Of a stretch of 64,000 nucleotides of DNA, positions 11,340 through 22,810 are shown piece after piece. The notes under the pieces were generated by a model, which was given only the letters and a program-made list of their open reading frames with translations, ran no database searches and was not told the DNA's origin. Position 1 is the stretch's first letter, and every line of letters begins with the position of its first letter. A program made the position numbers and the translations under genes. The DNA comes from Siphonodentalium dalli. Lineage: Eukaryota; Mollusca; Scaphopoda; Gadilida; Siphonodentaliidae. The stretch lies in NCBI GenBank assembly GCA_032622095.1, contig CP136061.1:263780077-263844076 (forward strand), written 5' to 3'.

Positions 11340-11556
11340 TACTGTAATGCCCTAAATAATCGACTCCTTAACCACAGCAGAATTATATTTAACTTTTCAG
11401 GATTTAGTTGGAAATATGGCTTGTTGCCATTCATCGGAAAGCTCTCAGTGAGAGCTTTCCGATGAATGGCAACAAGCCATATTTCCGACTAAACCCTGAA
11501 AAGTTATCCATAATTCTGCTGTGGTTAAGGAGCCAATTATTTAGGGCATTAAAGTA
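11340..11556. mobile_element. mariner-like MITE, hairpin copy
   Basis: TA is present on both sides (11340-11341 and 11555-11556). The arms carry 'taatgccctaaataatcgac' and its near-complement and meet at a centre reading 'aagctctcagtgagagctt'. Its right half, together with the following 170 bp, is duplicated at 12772-13040. Confidence 0.75.
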
Positions 11557-12600
11557 CTTAACCCCTTGAATGGATTATTATACCCCCATGACCCAGGGGG
11601 GAGGGGGTTTTCCGACACGTATGTTTTTTTTTCCGACACGTATGCTGGGGGTGATGGGTGTCAAATAAGCCCACAGCAATTTTTTCCGTGACAAAATTAT
11701 TTTTTTCCTTGGCACTAAAACAGTGACTATTAATTATGATTAACCGTGCGCGCTGTGTCAGTGACCGGTTACCCACTCAGGCATAGCTGCTATTCACAAT
11801 AGCAATAAAGCTGCTTAATAGGTTTTGTGACGAGAAGGAAATTGAATGCAACCTGGACACAATACAATGACTTCAGTTTTAATAGAAATAAAATTTTCGA
11901 TGGTATATATAAGGATTAACTGTCATGTGGACTGTTTTTATGGAGATGTAACGGTGAGGTAAGTGGACATAACTTGGGTTTTACATACAAGTTATGACCA
12001 CTTACCTCACCGTTACATCTCCATAAAAATAGTCCACATGATAGTTAATCCTTATATTTATATACATTTAGCGAAAAAGCTACTTTTGTAAATATATTTA
12101 AATCGAAAAGTGTATCGTGACAAAATCAGCCCAAAATACCCAATAGCACCCTTGGCAAAAGTTAATAGGAACAATTTCTCTTCATATTGAAACCCGATGA
12201 TGTATTAAGTCAATCATGCGCGAGTCCAAATGCGCCCAACACATTACGCGTTCGTCTTTCCAAACCTAATGACGTATCGATTGTGTTATTAGCTTGGTGT
12301 TATGAGGCATTGCGCATTCACCGAGAAATAACTGCAACTAGCCACGTGGGCGCCGACCAATCAGAATGGTGGATTTAGTGATGACAACACTTTGATGTTC
12401 TAATATTTATCTATAAATGTTCGATATAATATAATGATTAGAGCATATCTTGTCGTTGACTACGCGAATGTAGTGGCCAGTGGGAATGGTGTAGTTCACT
12501 CGCCTTTGGCTCATGAACTACACATTTCCCACTGGCCACTACATTCGCGTAGTCAACTCAAAGTCATGCTCTATTCTTATACTAAGCTTTAAAATAAATT
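11557..12600. mobile_element. Dispersed composite repeat, copy 1
   Basis: Pieces of this segment recur at 12772-13046, 13879-14283 and 17224-17645. It contains two long palindromes: 11904-12056 (arms around 'gatgtaacggtgaggtaagt') and about 12436-12593 (arms around 'gaatgtagtggccagtggga'). Between them is a GC-richer stretch with CACGTG and CCAATCAG boxes. It starts 'ttaaccccttgaatgg', which is again TTAA followed by CCCC, but no matching right end was found. I infer a medium-sized non-autonomous transposon or the remains of a larger one. Confidence 0.6.
12343..12364 (-). promoter_or_regulatory. E-box and CCAAT box inside the dispersed repeat
   Basis: CACGTG at 12343-12348 and CCAATCAG at 12357-12364 are seven bases apart. 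The neighbourhood is conserved in the copy at about 17600-17645 (CACGTG at 17627-17632), which breaks off inside the CCAAT box. A promoter role for the transposon is inference only. Confidence 0.25.
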
Positions 12601-12720
12601 GACTGCAGAGCTGTGGAAATATAATATTTAACAAAAACGATTAAAAATCCACTGCAGTCAAGAATATACTGCTAGAGACCAGTCCTGCTGTTCATTACTA
12701 GTCCTGCTGTTCATTACTAG

Positions 12721-13097
12721 ATTTTTACTAGTTTGTACTGGTTTGTAACACTAAGAAATCAATAATAAGAACTGAGAGCTTTCCGATGAATGGCAACAAG
12801 CCATATTTCCAACTAAACCCTGAAAAGTGATCCATAATTCTGCTGTGGTTAAGGAGCCAATTATTTAGGGCATTAAAGTACTTAACCCCTTGAATGGATT
12901 ATTATACCCCCATGACCCAGGGGGGAGGAGTTTTCCGACACGTATGTTTTTTTTCCGACACGTATGCTGGGGGTGGTGGGTGTCAAATAAGCCCACAGCA
13001 ATTTTTTCCGTGACAAAATTATTTTTTTTCCTTCACACCTTTTATTGGATTTTTACTAGTTTGTACTGGTTTGTAACACTAAGAAATCAATAATAAG
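12721..13097. repeat. 49-bp direct repeat flanking an inserted fragment
   Basis: The sequence starting 'atttttactagtttgtactg' and running to 'aatcaataataag' occurs at 12721-12769 and again at 13049-13097. Between them (12772-13048) lies a copy of 11443-11712: half of a mariner-like MITE plus the start of the dispersed repeat. The long direct repeat could be a duplicated target, a gene-conversion tract or an assembly artefact. Confidence 0.6.
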
Positions 13098-13699
13098 GAA
13101 CTGCAGCAACACTAAACACACTAGGGCCATTGGATGTTGGTTTGTGCCTATTTAGGACAAGGGAAAGTATTCTTAATGCAGCTGAATCACCCATGCAGTA
13201 TTCTATGTAATTAACATCAAATAAGGATAACTTTAAAGAAATAAATTTAATGCCAAATCTGGTAAAACATGGACATTAAACACTGATGTATACAGAAAAA
13301 AACATGTAACATACCTAGACTTGTGAGTGGATAACACAATTATCTCATATGTGACAAAAGAAATAGAAAATGGTAATAATTCACAATCTCATTTAGTCAT
13401 GAATGAGTTAATACAGGTTTCTACTAAAAGTGTAGGTTTGTTTTTTATTATATGCTTTACTCTCACATGCTACACTTGAGCAGTCCAATAGAAATAATGC
13501 CTTTTCTGAACTCATACAAGATAAACTGTGAACGTTATAAAATTCCTAACCAATCCTGACCAATCTGAATCAATTGGAATCAATCGTAACATTAACTTTC
13601 TTTGATTTCCCATTGGTGCTCCTGGGTGCTATATCTGCGATAAACATGTTTTAGTAATGTCTAATGAGTCTGGGTGCCACGTAGCATATAATAATTTAA

Positions 13700-13806
13700 C
13701 CTATCTGTTATAATACAATCACCTATCTGGTGTAAAACAATATCACCTATCTGGTGTAAAAAAAATCACCTATCTAGTGTAGAGCAATATCACCTACCTG
13801 GTGTAT
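13700..13806. repeat. Minisatellite, about 25-30-bp unit, 4 copies
   Basis: The unit is 'tatcacctatctggtgtaaa' with variable A-rich spacers. Each unit contains a small CACC...GGTG stem. Confidence 0.7.
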
Positions 13807-13878
13807 AGACATAATACCTTTATAAATTTCCATGACAAAGTAACAAAACACAAAAACTAAAAATGACTACCACCCACA

Positions 13879-14283
13879 TTTTGGCACTAAAACAGTGACT
13901 ATTAATTATGATTAACCGTGCACGCTGTGTCAGTGACCGGTTACCCACTCAGGCGTAGCTGCTATTCACAATAGCAATAAAGCTGCTTAATAGGTTTTGT
14001 GACGAGAAGGAAATTGAATGCAACCTGGACACAATACAATGACTTCAGTTTTAATAGAAATAAAATTTTCGATGGTATATAAATATTAGAACATCAGTTT
14101 GTCTATAAATGTTCGATATAATATAATGATTAGAGCATATCTTGTCGTTGACTACGCGAATGTAGTGGCCAGTGGGAATGGTGTAGTTCACTCGCCTTTG
14201 GCTCATGAACTACACCTTTCCCACTGGCCACTACATTCGCGTAGTCAACTCAAAGCCATGCTCTATTCATATACTAAGCTTTA
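13879..14283. mobile_element. Dispersed composite repeat, copy 2 (internal deletion)
   Basis: It matches 11709-11903 and then jumps to about 12401-12597, so it lacks the first palindrome and the E-box section of copy 1. The second palindrome is intact (arms at about 14136-14190 and 14208-14262). Confidence 0.65.
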
Positions 14284-14287
14284 AAAA

Positions 14288-14830
14288 CGATTGTCAGATC
14301 TCAATGAAATTTGGTATGGATATTCACCGCTGTGAGTACATTCAATGGAGTGTTCAATCGTTTTGTTAGAGCTTTCTGCTAGAGTTATTCATCTTTGATT
14401 ATCTGGAAATGTTGGGGTTTTTTTTTTCTGTCCATGCAGATATCTCCACCGCCGGTTGTCGGATATCAATGAAATTTGATGTGGATGTTCGCTACTATCA
14501 GGACCTATTCAGTGGCGTGTTCAGACGTTATATTTGGGTTTCCGTTCTAGAGTTATTCATCTTTGATTCTATGGAAATGTTGTTTTATTGCCCATCCGAG
14601 TAGATATCTCAACCATAGGTTGTTGGATCATAATGAAATTTAGTATGGATGTTCACCACTATGAGGACAATTAATAGTGTTCAATCATTTTGTTCACGTT
14701 TTCTGTTATAGAGTTATTAATTTTTGTTCTTCTGAGAATGTTGATTTTTGGGTCTGTCTGCCAGAGTATCTCAGTAGGCGGTATGCACCGCCCAACAGCC
14801 CAGCTCTTGTTTATGCTGCTTCTTGATGGC
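14288..14830. repeat. Degenerate tandem array, unit about 150-170 bp
   Basis: Three to four units each contain 'caatgaaatttggtatgga' or a variant, 'ttctagagttattcatcttt' and 'gagtagatatctc'. It ends at a GC-rich hairpin around 'ggcggtatgcaccgcc' (14777). Confidence 0.6.
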
Positions 14831-15589
14831 GTGAGGCCATTTTCACATTTGGACTTGCGCGTGACTGTTATGCTTTAGCATATTTCAGTTGCGCTTAAGT
14901 GTACATCAATTGCATTTAAGTGTACTTGAACAATTATTTCCAGCCCCACCCCCTGAACCATGAATACCTGGTGCAGTTAACAGAGAGGGGTGAATCATGC
15001 ATACTAATTTAGAAAATATGGAATGCAAGACAGTTCTCTCACACTAATATAGTTTTCATGCACGCATTTGCTGAAGTAATGTCCACCGGCCCCTGGGGAA
15101 ATTACTAAAATACCAATATAGACTATACCAGTGTAAAGGTTCCAATGATCGATTCTGGCTAAAACTACACCAACTATCATAACCCTACTAAATTCGAGAA
15201 ATCCATTAATTGCAGCTAAAATGTGTGTCTTATGGGCAATAAAATTCCCTTTCATTTGACATATAACTCGGCGAAATTGAATGAATCGAAGTCGAGACAT
15301 CCTATCGCAAACTAGCAAAATCTGCCAAAGAAATCGGGTCGCCAGTCTCCCTGTCCGCTTAGAGGCCTTTGACCTAGTTATAAAATAAATATTTTCGAGC
15401 AATTATTTGTCGAGAACGTATACTTAAACGCAATGAAATAACCTATAAATGCTCATATATGTTCCGCAAGTCATTCCGAAGCCACCCATAACTTTTTAGC
15501 TCAACTTTACTTGTAAAGTTTGAGCTATTGCCATGGCTTGTTATCCGTGTGTGTGCATGTGTGGAGATGTCAGTCAACAATTTATATTA
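14831..15589. other. Intergenic, no convincing gene
   Basis: A minus-strand 132-codon frame at 15004-15402 has one hydrophobic stretch but no recognisable domain or splice signals. Nothing else stands out apart from short duplicated phrases such as 'catcaattgcatttaagtgt', which recurs at about 17364. Confidence 0.4.
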
Positions 15590-17085
15590 GCATGGGCTAC
15601 AGGTCTTACCATTGGTCAGATCATTAGGAAATTTGTCATGGCTGTTGACATGTAGACGAGTCATTTTGGGGTCAGTTGGCAAAAAAACATGCCACTGACA
15701 GCCATCTTGGTTTTTACTCTTTGTATGACTAAATCCTTTGGCACAGGCTACAGGTCGTACCTATTGTCGGATCATTATGAAATTTGTTGTGGCTGTTGAC
15801 ATTGACATGTAGATGGGAAATAGGTATTTTGGGGTCATTCTGCAAAAAAAATAATTTGTCTGATCATCATGAAATTTGCCGTGGTTGTTAATATTGACAC
15901 GTGGATGGGAATGAGTCATTTGGAGTCTTTCGGCCATAAAACATGGCTGCCAACATCCATCTTGGATTTCACCTGTTGCATGACTAAATCTTTGGCATGG
16001 GCTACAAGTTGTATCTTTGCTCGGATCATTATGAAATTTGCAATAGCTGTTGACATTGACATGTAAGTAGGAACGAGTCATTTTGAGGTCATTCGGCATA
16101 AACTACGGCAGCTGGCAGCCATCTTGGATTTTATTATTTGCATGACTAAATCCTTTAGCACAGACTACAGGTCGTAACTATGGTCAGATCATTATGAAAT
16201 TTGCCATAGCTGTTGACATGTAGATGGGAACAATTCATTTTGGGGTCATTCTGCAAAGAAACTTGGCCGCCAGCAGCCATCTTGGATCTCAAAATTCAAT
16301 TCTATTCAACTATTCTACTCTATTCTAAGAAATTTACCCCTACTGATCATTAGAAACTGTGATGTGTAACATTAGCACACCCAACAGGTCACATTCCTCA
16401 CCCGATTGTCACCGATCTTCATACGGATCATCAGGGTGACCTCTAGATGGGAGCTTACCAATTTTTCTGATTTTTTTTCAATGTAAGACATGACCGCTGG
16501 CAGCCATCTTGGATTTTACTCTTTGCGTCATTTGAAGGCATGTTTAGGATCACATCTAGATGGGAGCCATCGAATTTGCACAATTTTCTATGAAAAATAT
16601 GGCCGCTGGCAGCCATCTTGGACTTTACTCTTTGCATGACTAAATCCTTGGCATAACATACAGACCACATCCCTTATCCGATTATCAACAACCTTCATAT
16701 GGATCTTCAAGGTGACTTCTAGATGGGAGTCATCGATTGTTTCAGAAATTTGTAGAAAAACATGGCTGCCAGTGGCCATCTTGGATTTTACTCTTCGCAT
16801 GACTAAATCCTTTTGCACACCTACATGCCACATTCCTTATCCGATTGTCACTAAACTTCATATGGATCTTATTGGTGACATCTAGATGGGATCGAGCCAT
16901 CGATTGTTTCCAAAATTTATAGAAAAACATGGCTGCCTGTGTCGTACCTTTGTTCGGATCATTATCAAATTTGTCATGGCTGTTGACATTGACGTGTAGA
17001 TGGGAACAAGTGATTTTGGGGTCATTCGGCATTATAAACGCGGCATCTTGGATTTCAAAGTCCAATAAATAAGCACGGGCTACAG
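15590..17085. repeat. Degenerate tandem array with 'ccatcttgga' units
   Basis: About ten units of roughly 120-160 bp are present. A typical unit runs 'gggctacaggtcgtacc', 'ggatcattatgaaatttg', 'gctgttgacattgacatgta', 'gatgggaacgagtcatttt', 'cagccatcttggatttta' and 'gcatgactaaatcctttgg'. The later units (from about 16350) belong to a second subtype with 'cgattgtcac' and 'catatggatctt'. Minus-strand open frames across it are products of the repeat. Confidence 0.75.
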
Positions 17086-17223
17086 GCCTGACTGACCATC
17101 ACAAACTTTGTTAAGGATGTTAAAGACATATTATGTACTAGTTTGGGTGCGTGAAACTGATTAGTTAGTATTCAGGTGCTATGCCAACTGGAGGACTGTA
17201 ACATTCTACTAACATCATCGAAG

Positions 17224-17645
17224 GGTTTTACATACAAGTTATGACCACTTACCTCACGGTTACATCTCCATAAAAACAGTCCACATGACAGTTAATCCTT
17301 ATATTTTATATACATTTAGCGAAAAAGCCACTTTTGTAAATGTATTTAAATCAAAAAGTGTACATCAATTGCATTTAAGTGTACTTGAACAATTATCAGA
17401 CAAAACCAGCCTAAAATATCCCATAGCACCCTTGGCAAAAGTTAACAGGAACAATTTCTCTTTATATTGAAACCCGATGATTTATTAAGTCAATCCTGCG
17501 CGAGTCCAAATGCGCCCAAAACATTACGCGCTCGTCTTTCCAAAACCTGTGACGCGTCGATGTAATTATGAGGCTGCATGCAGTTATGAGCTCTTGCGCG
17601 TTCACCGAGAAATAATTGCAACTAGCCACGTGGGCGCCGACCAAG
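17224..17645. mobile_element. Dispersed composite repeat, copy 3 (fragment)
   Basis: It matches 11973-12362: 'gttttacatacaagttatga', the right palindrome arm, 'tacatttagcgaaaaagc', 'cccttggcaaaagtta' and the CACGTG region. A 46-bp piece near 17360 ('catttaagtgtacttgaac') is shared with 14902. It stops abruptly inside the CCAAT box. Confidence 0.65.
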
Positions 17646-17649
17646 TGTG

Positions 17650-18770
17650 TAAATATATAATAGACTAGCAGGTTAGCCCGCCACTGGCGGCATTCGTACC
17701 ATGGCTTTGTTTCAGAAACATGACATTTTTGTAATTATTTTGTTTTTATTTATTTTTGTTTTTTATTTTTGAATATGAATTTAATGTTTTTTAAATTTAA
17801 TATATTTTGTTTCTGAATTGTTTTTTTATTGTTAATTTTTTTTAATTTTAAATTGTTTTAATTAAATTGTAAATTGTTTTAATTAATTTTTTTGTTTCTG
17901 GCGGAAAAATTTACCCGTAGAAATCCCCCCTTCCTAGGAACGACAGACAACGCATTCTTGGTTTCGTGAAATCTCTCTACGATAACATTGCATTGAATTT
18001 AAAACAAACGCTTCCCGTCGGGAAATCTGTCTTCGGGTCGTTGTTGTTGGCATCACGGCTCCCCGAAAACTCTCACATTGCCGAAAACGTGTATTTAGTA
18101 ATATCGTTGTTGTTGATATTTACGGCTTGGGGGCTATTTTCTTATTTAGCAAGTTTGAGCTCAATCGGTTAGAGTCTATAAAGGACACACTCATATATAT
18201 GACACTTCCCGTAGGTAGCAAGTTTGAGCTCAATCGGTATTCCCTGGAATTTCCCGTAGATTGGCAGATTCCAGTAGCTTTATAACGGTATATCTGGGGA
18301 GAAATCTGATGCTATATTCGTGATTATCTGGGATGATTTCGGTATATACCCTGTAAAAACAAAGCGCGCCATCCGTGCTCGCAGGGAATAAATTTCGAGC
18401 GATAACGTTTGCGTTCCCGTATAACTCTGCAGATGCGAATAACGTTGAATGGGAAACAGACGGTCTTTATAGAGATGCGTCAAAAACAAACGCTCAAACC
18501 CGATAAAATTCGTATCCGGGGCAAGATACATTCACATACCAAATTTCAAGTCGATAGCTCACCCGTTTCCGAGATCTCGTCTGCGCATGCGCGAAGCGGG
18601 CGCCGCACGGGCTCGCCAATACGACAACGTCCACCGCCTGGTCAAACTACACACACGTACCAAGTTTCGTCCCGATCGGTCGAGAATCGTAGATTTGTAT
18701 AATGACATACAGACAAACATACATACAGACAAACAGACAGAGGTCTTCAAAATATATATGAGATAGATGA
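17650..18770. mobile_element. Retroposon-like repeat, unclassified
   Basis: After 'gcaggttagcccgccactgg' and a T-rich stretch come repeated 'agcaagtttgagctcaatcg' phrases (about 18148 and 18219), a GC-rich 'ctgcgcatgcgcgaagcggg' segment, and a tail of 'catacagacaaacagacag' repeats. Tails of this type often end non-LTR retroposons or microsatellite-tailed repeats in invertebrates. No reverse transcriptase frame is visible. Confidence 0.35.
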
Positions 18771-18789
18771 CGGTGTGTATTGTCAATTT

Positions 18790-19190
18790 GGATATCTATT
18801 TATTGTCCGCCGACCCAACGGGTTCGGAGGACTATATATTGTATCAGCACGTCCGTGCGTCCGAGGTTTCCGGATGATAACTTTAGTTAGAGTGAACCAA
18901 ATTAAATTAAATTTGGTATGTGGGTTTACTAGCAGCAAAAAGACAGGTCAAGTTCGAATTCTGGTTCGTCCGCCAATTTTCACCAGAGTTATGCCCCTTT
19001 TTTTACTTAGAAAACCCCTGAAAGTTGGGTTTCCGGATGATAACTTTAGTAGAGTTAATCGGATGGGTTCCTCGACTCGAATCAAATATTTTTTACCCCC
19101 AAAGCCAAAGAAATAGTAATATAGGACCCTCTGATCGGATTGTTGTTGTTGGAATCTGTTGAGATGGGGACCCTCTGATCGGATTAAGTA
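18790..19190. repeat. 'Gttatggccc'-type degenerate repeat
   Basis: This contains 'gacccaacgggttcggagg', 'tttccggatgataacttta' twice (about 18867 and 19029) and 'ccagagttatgcccctttt'. It belongs to the same general class as 20500-20960 and 21360-22031. 'gggaccctctgatcggatt' is repeated at the end. Confidence 0.5.
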
Positions 19191-19691
19191 CCTTTAAGTA
19201 ATGCGATTATAAGTCAAATTATTAATAAATGATCATAAATGTATGAAATTGCCTCCCATATAATATCAGCATGATCAATAAAACTCATATTGAAATTTAT
19301 TGTGGCTGAGATATGAAATTTATATGAACGATTTTGAGAATCTAGATGAGGAATATATATATTTATATATTTTTTTCTCCCAGGAGCCTGTGCTTGCATT
19401 TACATTCGTCAATGAACTTCAGGCTTTCAATATAAGTTGTTGGTTGCATGGGCTGATGACATGGACCCATGTGAGATAACTCTAAAATAATAAATATAAT
19501 ACACAGTAATAGTTTTGCTTTGTTTAGAGGGTTTCCCGCGGAATGTCGTAAGTTCCTGTTCACGTGATGTATCATCTCAATTTTCATTGGCTAAGATGCA
19601 CGTGGGTAGTATTTTTGTTTTGATTTTCGGTTTCTTCCTTGTTTTTTTTATCTTCAATGAAATGGAAAATTGGCAGCTAAAATCTTTATGA

Positions 19692-19929
19692 CGGGTATCA
19701 CTCTTATGTAATGAGTCAAGATTAGAATCTGACAGTCATACTCGCGTCAATGACGAGGAATGCTGCGATTTGAAGAGAACAAGAACAGGGTCGAAAAAGC
19801 AATGTATTTTTAACAAAAACAATGATGTAGCTGATAGTGATAGTGATAAACATCTCCAGCTGGAAGATGTCATCCGGATGCTGAAACATTGCAGTGATTA
19901 CGATGGTGGTATAAACTGCACAGTTTGTG
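19692..19929 (+). CDS. Candidate coding exon with cysteine-rich end, unknown
   Basis: A frame free of stops runs 79 codons from 19692 and meets a strong donor-like site (G|GTGAGT) at 19930. The peptide is acidic and hydrophilic (for example NNDVADSDSDKHLQLEDVIR) and ends with HCSDYDGGINCTVC, where the cysteine pair could begin a zinc-binding unit continued in the next exon. No in-frame methionine occurs before the last third, so it would be internal or the acceptor is unresolved; 'tctgacag' ending at about 19728 is possible. The next exon was not found. Confidence 0.3.
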
Positions 19930-20500
19930 GTGAGTGTTCACTCTAATCAGGTCTGGTATTCGACAGCAGGACTTGCCCTTTTACTGGAGACAGAAAAGCT
20001 TTTTGTGTGTTTAATCTCATGTTTTTATAGCAAAATGTGACTTTTTTGGTCCAAATTTCACAAGGAATATTATTTTTTTGTCAATTTTATCACAAAACGG
20101 CCATAAAAACCGACAAATACCTTTAAAATAGGGATTTTTGCCACAATGAATTTATGGTTATTTTCCCGAGTTTGCGGAGAAAATGCCTTTTTTTTGCGGA
20201 AAAAGTGCCCTTTTTGTAGGCTCTGCCCCGCCCTGCCCTTGGATGCTTCCGGCGCCCCTGCTTAGGAATTGCCGATTGCGGAATATATCGCCAAACATGC
20301 ATTATGAATTTATGTGAGGGGAAGTTGGTCTCGTGCTCGTGGACAGGAGATCGCAATAGATACTGCATGAATTTGATGAAACCGGTACATTTTTCCACCA
20401 CTACGGCACTAGGCATTTGGTCAGGGTATTATTACAGAAATCGGTCAGACTGAAAAGTCTCATTCGAGATCACTGAATAAAGATCTAAATTCAAAATGCC
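19930..20500. other. Non-coding, no clear element
   Basis: If the donor at 19930 is real this is intron. A 97-codon minus-strand frame at 20123-20416 has no recognisable domain. It includes 'gcccttttac'- and 'cggaaaaagtgccctttttg'-like simple stretches. Confidence 0.3.
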
Positions 20501-20990
20501 CTGTCGACACATAGTGTCGTCATCCAGGTTGACCACTCGTCGTTCGTCCGTCCGCCTAATTGTCTGTCCGTCCATCTGTAGATCACCACTTTACACATAA
20601 TGTCATAAATCATAATGCAATAACTCAAACATTTTCTATCCGATCAGAACGAAATTTTGTACATTAGTTTCGCAGTCCAAAATACAGATCAAGTTCGAAT
20701 ATGGGTTTTATCCATGTTTTTTTATGGAGTTATGGCCCTTTTTCGAAAAGGAAATTTTTTTTTAGACAAAAAAATAATAAATATAACTACATTTTTTTTA
20801 AATATTAAAATTGTTTTTTTTTATTATGATTAAATTACCTTCTTTCTTTTTTTTAAGTTAATAAAATTAAAAAAATTAATACCATTTATAACTCCGTCAT
20901 GGTACCCCGAGTCACCACACCAAATTTGGTTTAAATCGGTCCAAAATCTTGTGGTTTTTTTTTTAATCTAAAAAAAAAAAATTCTGGCCA
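20500..20990. repeat. 'Gttatggccc' repeat with poly-T/A tracts
   Basis: 'cgtccgtccgcctaattgtc', 'gatcagaacgaaattttgta' and 'gagttatggccctttttcg' mark the unit. Long A/T runs follow. Confidence 0.5.
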
Positions 20991-21040
20991 TTTTAGAACC
21001 AAACGATATCATGAGTGAAATTATTTTTTAGTCGTACATG

Positions 21041-21041
<1 letters not shown>

Positions 21042-21072
<31 letters not shown>
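21042..21072. repeat. Homopolymer of 31 G
   Basis: An uninterrupted G run of 31 is followed by 'gatatccaggg' and a further run of 12 G. It could form G-quadruplex structure and is also a place where sequencing and assembly commonly fail. Confidence 0.9.
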
Positions 21073-21073
<1 letters not shown>

Positions 21074-21359
21074 TATCCAGGGTGGGGGGGGGGGAAGATA
21101 TCCTAGGACATTTCATCCCATGCCTTTGGACTAGAAAGCTACGTAAGCTAGGATCACTCTAAGGCTCATTCATAGCACAATTGAAACCAATTGAATGTTA
21201 GTTGACGTCCTTATCATTCGTCATCATGACTATTTTTTCGCATGGATCGAGACATGTTATTTCATCGCATTAATATGTACCAGTGGCAGTGTGTGTATAC
21301 ATGGTACCTGTACCGATTTAATATGACAGTTTTTGACACTGTAATTAATAATTTTTTAG

Positions 21360-22031
21360 TTGAGTTTTTTTCCAAAACTCGACTTATAGTTTGATGAGGG
21401 ACGGTGGACGGGCGGGGCGGGCGACGTGTTTTGCTTATAAGTTATAACTCAACCGTTTATTGACGGATTAAATACAATTTTGGTGTGTGAGTACATATCC
21501 ATGCACGTAAGCTGCAGACAAAAAATCGGGTTCGTCCGCACATTTATTACAGAGTTATGGCCCTTTGAATTTTCAGCTCGTTAGCACGATAACTTCAACA
21601 AACGTTATCCGATTTGATTGAAGTTTGGTATATAGGTGTCTCCCAAGAATACCTCGGACGAGTTAGAAAACCGGCCCGGTCTGATAAAATTTGATAGAGT
21701 TATGGTCCTTAAGTAGTCATTTTGTACGAATTTTGAGCTCGTTAGCGCGATAACTTCAACAAACGTCATCCGATTCAACTAACATTTGGTATATAAGTGT
21801 CTTCCAATAATATCCTGGACGAGTTCGAAAACCAGCCTGGCCCAATAAAATTTGATAGAGTTATGGCCCTTAATTAGTCATTTTTCGTGAATTTTTAGCT
21901 TGTTAGTGCGATAACTTCAACATAACATACGTCCTCCGATTTGTTTAAAATTTGGAATAGACATACTTGCCAAGAATATTTCGAACGAGTTCGAAAACCA
22001 GCCTGGCCCGATAAAATTTGATGGAGTTATG
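21360..22031. repeat. Tandem repeat, unit about 160 bp, 3-4 units, cut by gap
   Basis: Each unit has 'gctcgttagcgcgataactt', 'caacaaacgtcatccgatt', 'tttggtatataagtgtctt', 'gacgagttcgaaaacc' and 'aatttgatagagttatggcc'. The last unit runs into the N gap at 'gagttatg'. Confidence 0.75.
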
Positions 22032-22131
22032 NNNNNNNNNNNNNNNNNNNNNNNNNNNNNNNNNNNNNNNNNNNNNNNNNNNNNNNNNNNNNNNNNNNNN
22101 NNNNNNNNNNNNNNNNNNNNNNNNNNNNNNN
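22032..22131. other. Assembly gap, 100 N
   Basis: Exactly 100 Ns, the usual placeholder for a gap of unknown size. It separates one tandem array from a different satellite, so the join is not proven by sequence. Confidence 0.98.
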
Positions 22132-22720
22132 ATAGCCATGTTCTCGTGAAAATAAGCACTAGTATTTGAATGAGCGAAATACGCTTATATTGGAACTATT
22201 TAACCTTAATACACGCTGTATACTTATGGAATAAAACGCGCCTTTTAAAACAATTCATTATGGGATTAGTTTCATACGAAATACGACCATATTGGCTTTA
22301 TTTAACCTCAATATAGCCTGTTCTCGTGAAAATAAGCATACGTATCTGAATGAGCGATATACTCTTATAGTGGCACTGTTTAACCTCAATACACGCTGTA
22401 TATGGAATAAAACGCACTTTTAAAACAGTCCAATATTGGACTGTTTTCATAAGAAATACGACCATATAGGCATTATTTAACCTCAATGTAGCCATGTTCT
22501 CGTTAAAAGAAGCACACGCATTTGAATGAGCGAAATACGCTTATATTGGCATTATTTAACCTCAGTACACGCTGTATATGGAATAAAACGCGCTTTTTAA
22601 AACAGTTCTATATGGGATTTTATTTTCATACGAAATACGACCACATTGGCATTATTTAACCTCAATATAGCATGTTCTCGTGAAAATAAGCACACGTATT
22701 TGTATGAGAGAAATGCGCTT

Positions 22721-22810
22721 GACGGATTTCCTTTCTCATCGTTTACGCATCAGAGGCCAAAATGTCAATTTTTACCACAATCGGGCGATTTTCCTTCCCC
22801 GACGTTAATG
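22721..22810. repeat. 90-bp foreign insert in the satellite, copy 1
   Basis: Between 'gagaaatgcgctt' and 'ggcgctagttaac' lies a stretch starting 'gacggatttcctttctcatc' that resembles no other satellite unit and is more GC-rich. The block at 24218 has the uninterrupted junction, which shows the insert is an addition. Confidence 0.7.

Noticed and set aside
15004-15402. 132-codon minus-strand frame with a hydrophobic stretch
   Set aside because: No recognisable domain, no splice signals, flanked by degenerate repeats; could be chance in AT-rich DNA.
15761-17065. Minus-strand frames with repeated 'SKIQDG' peptides
   Set aside because: Translations of the 'ccatcttgga' tandem repeat.
20123-20416. 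97-codon minus-strand frame starting MPSAVVVEKCTGF
   Set aside because: The first half looks protein-like but the second half is low-complexity K/R-rich DNA; no domain found.
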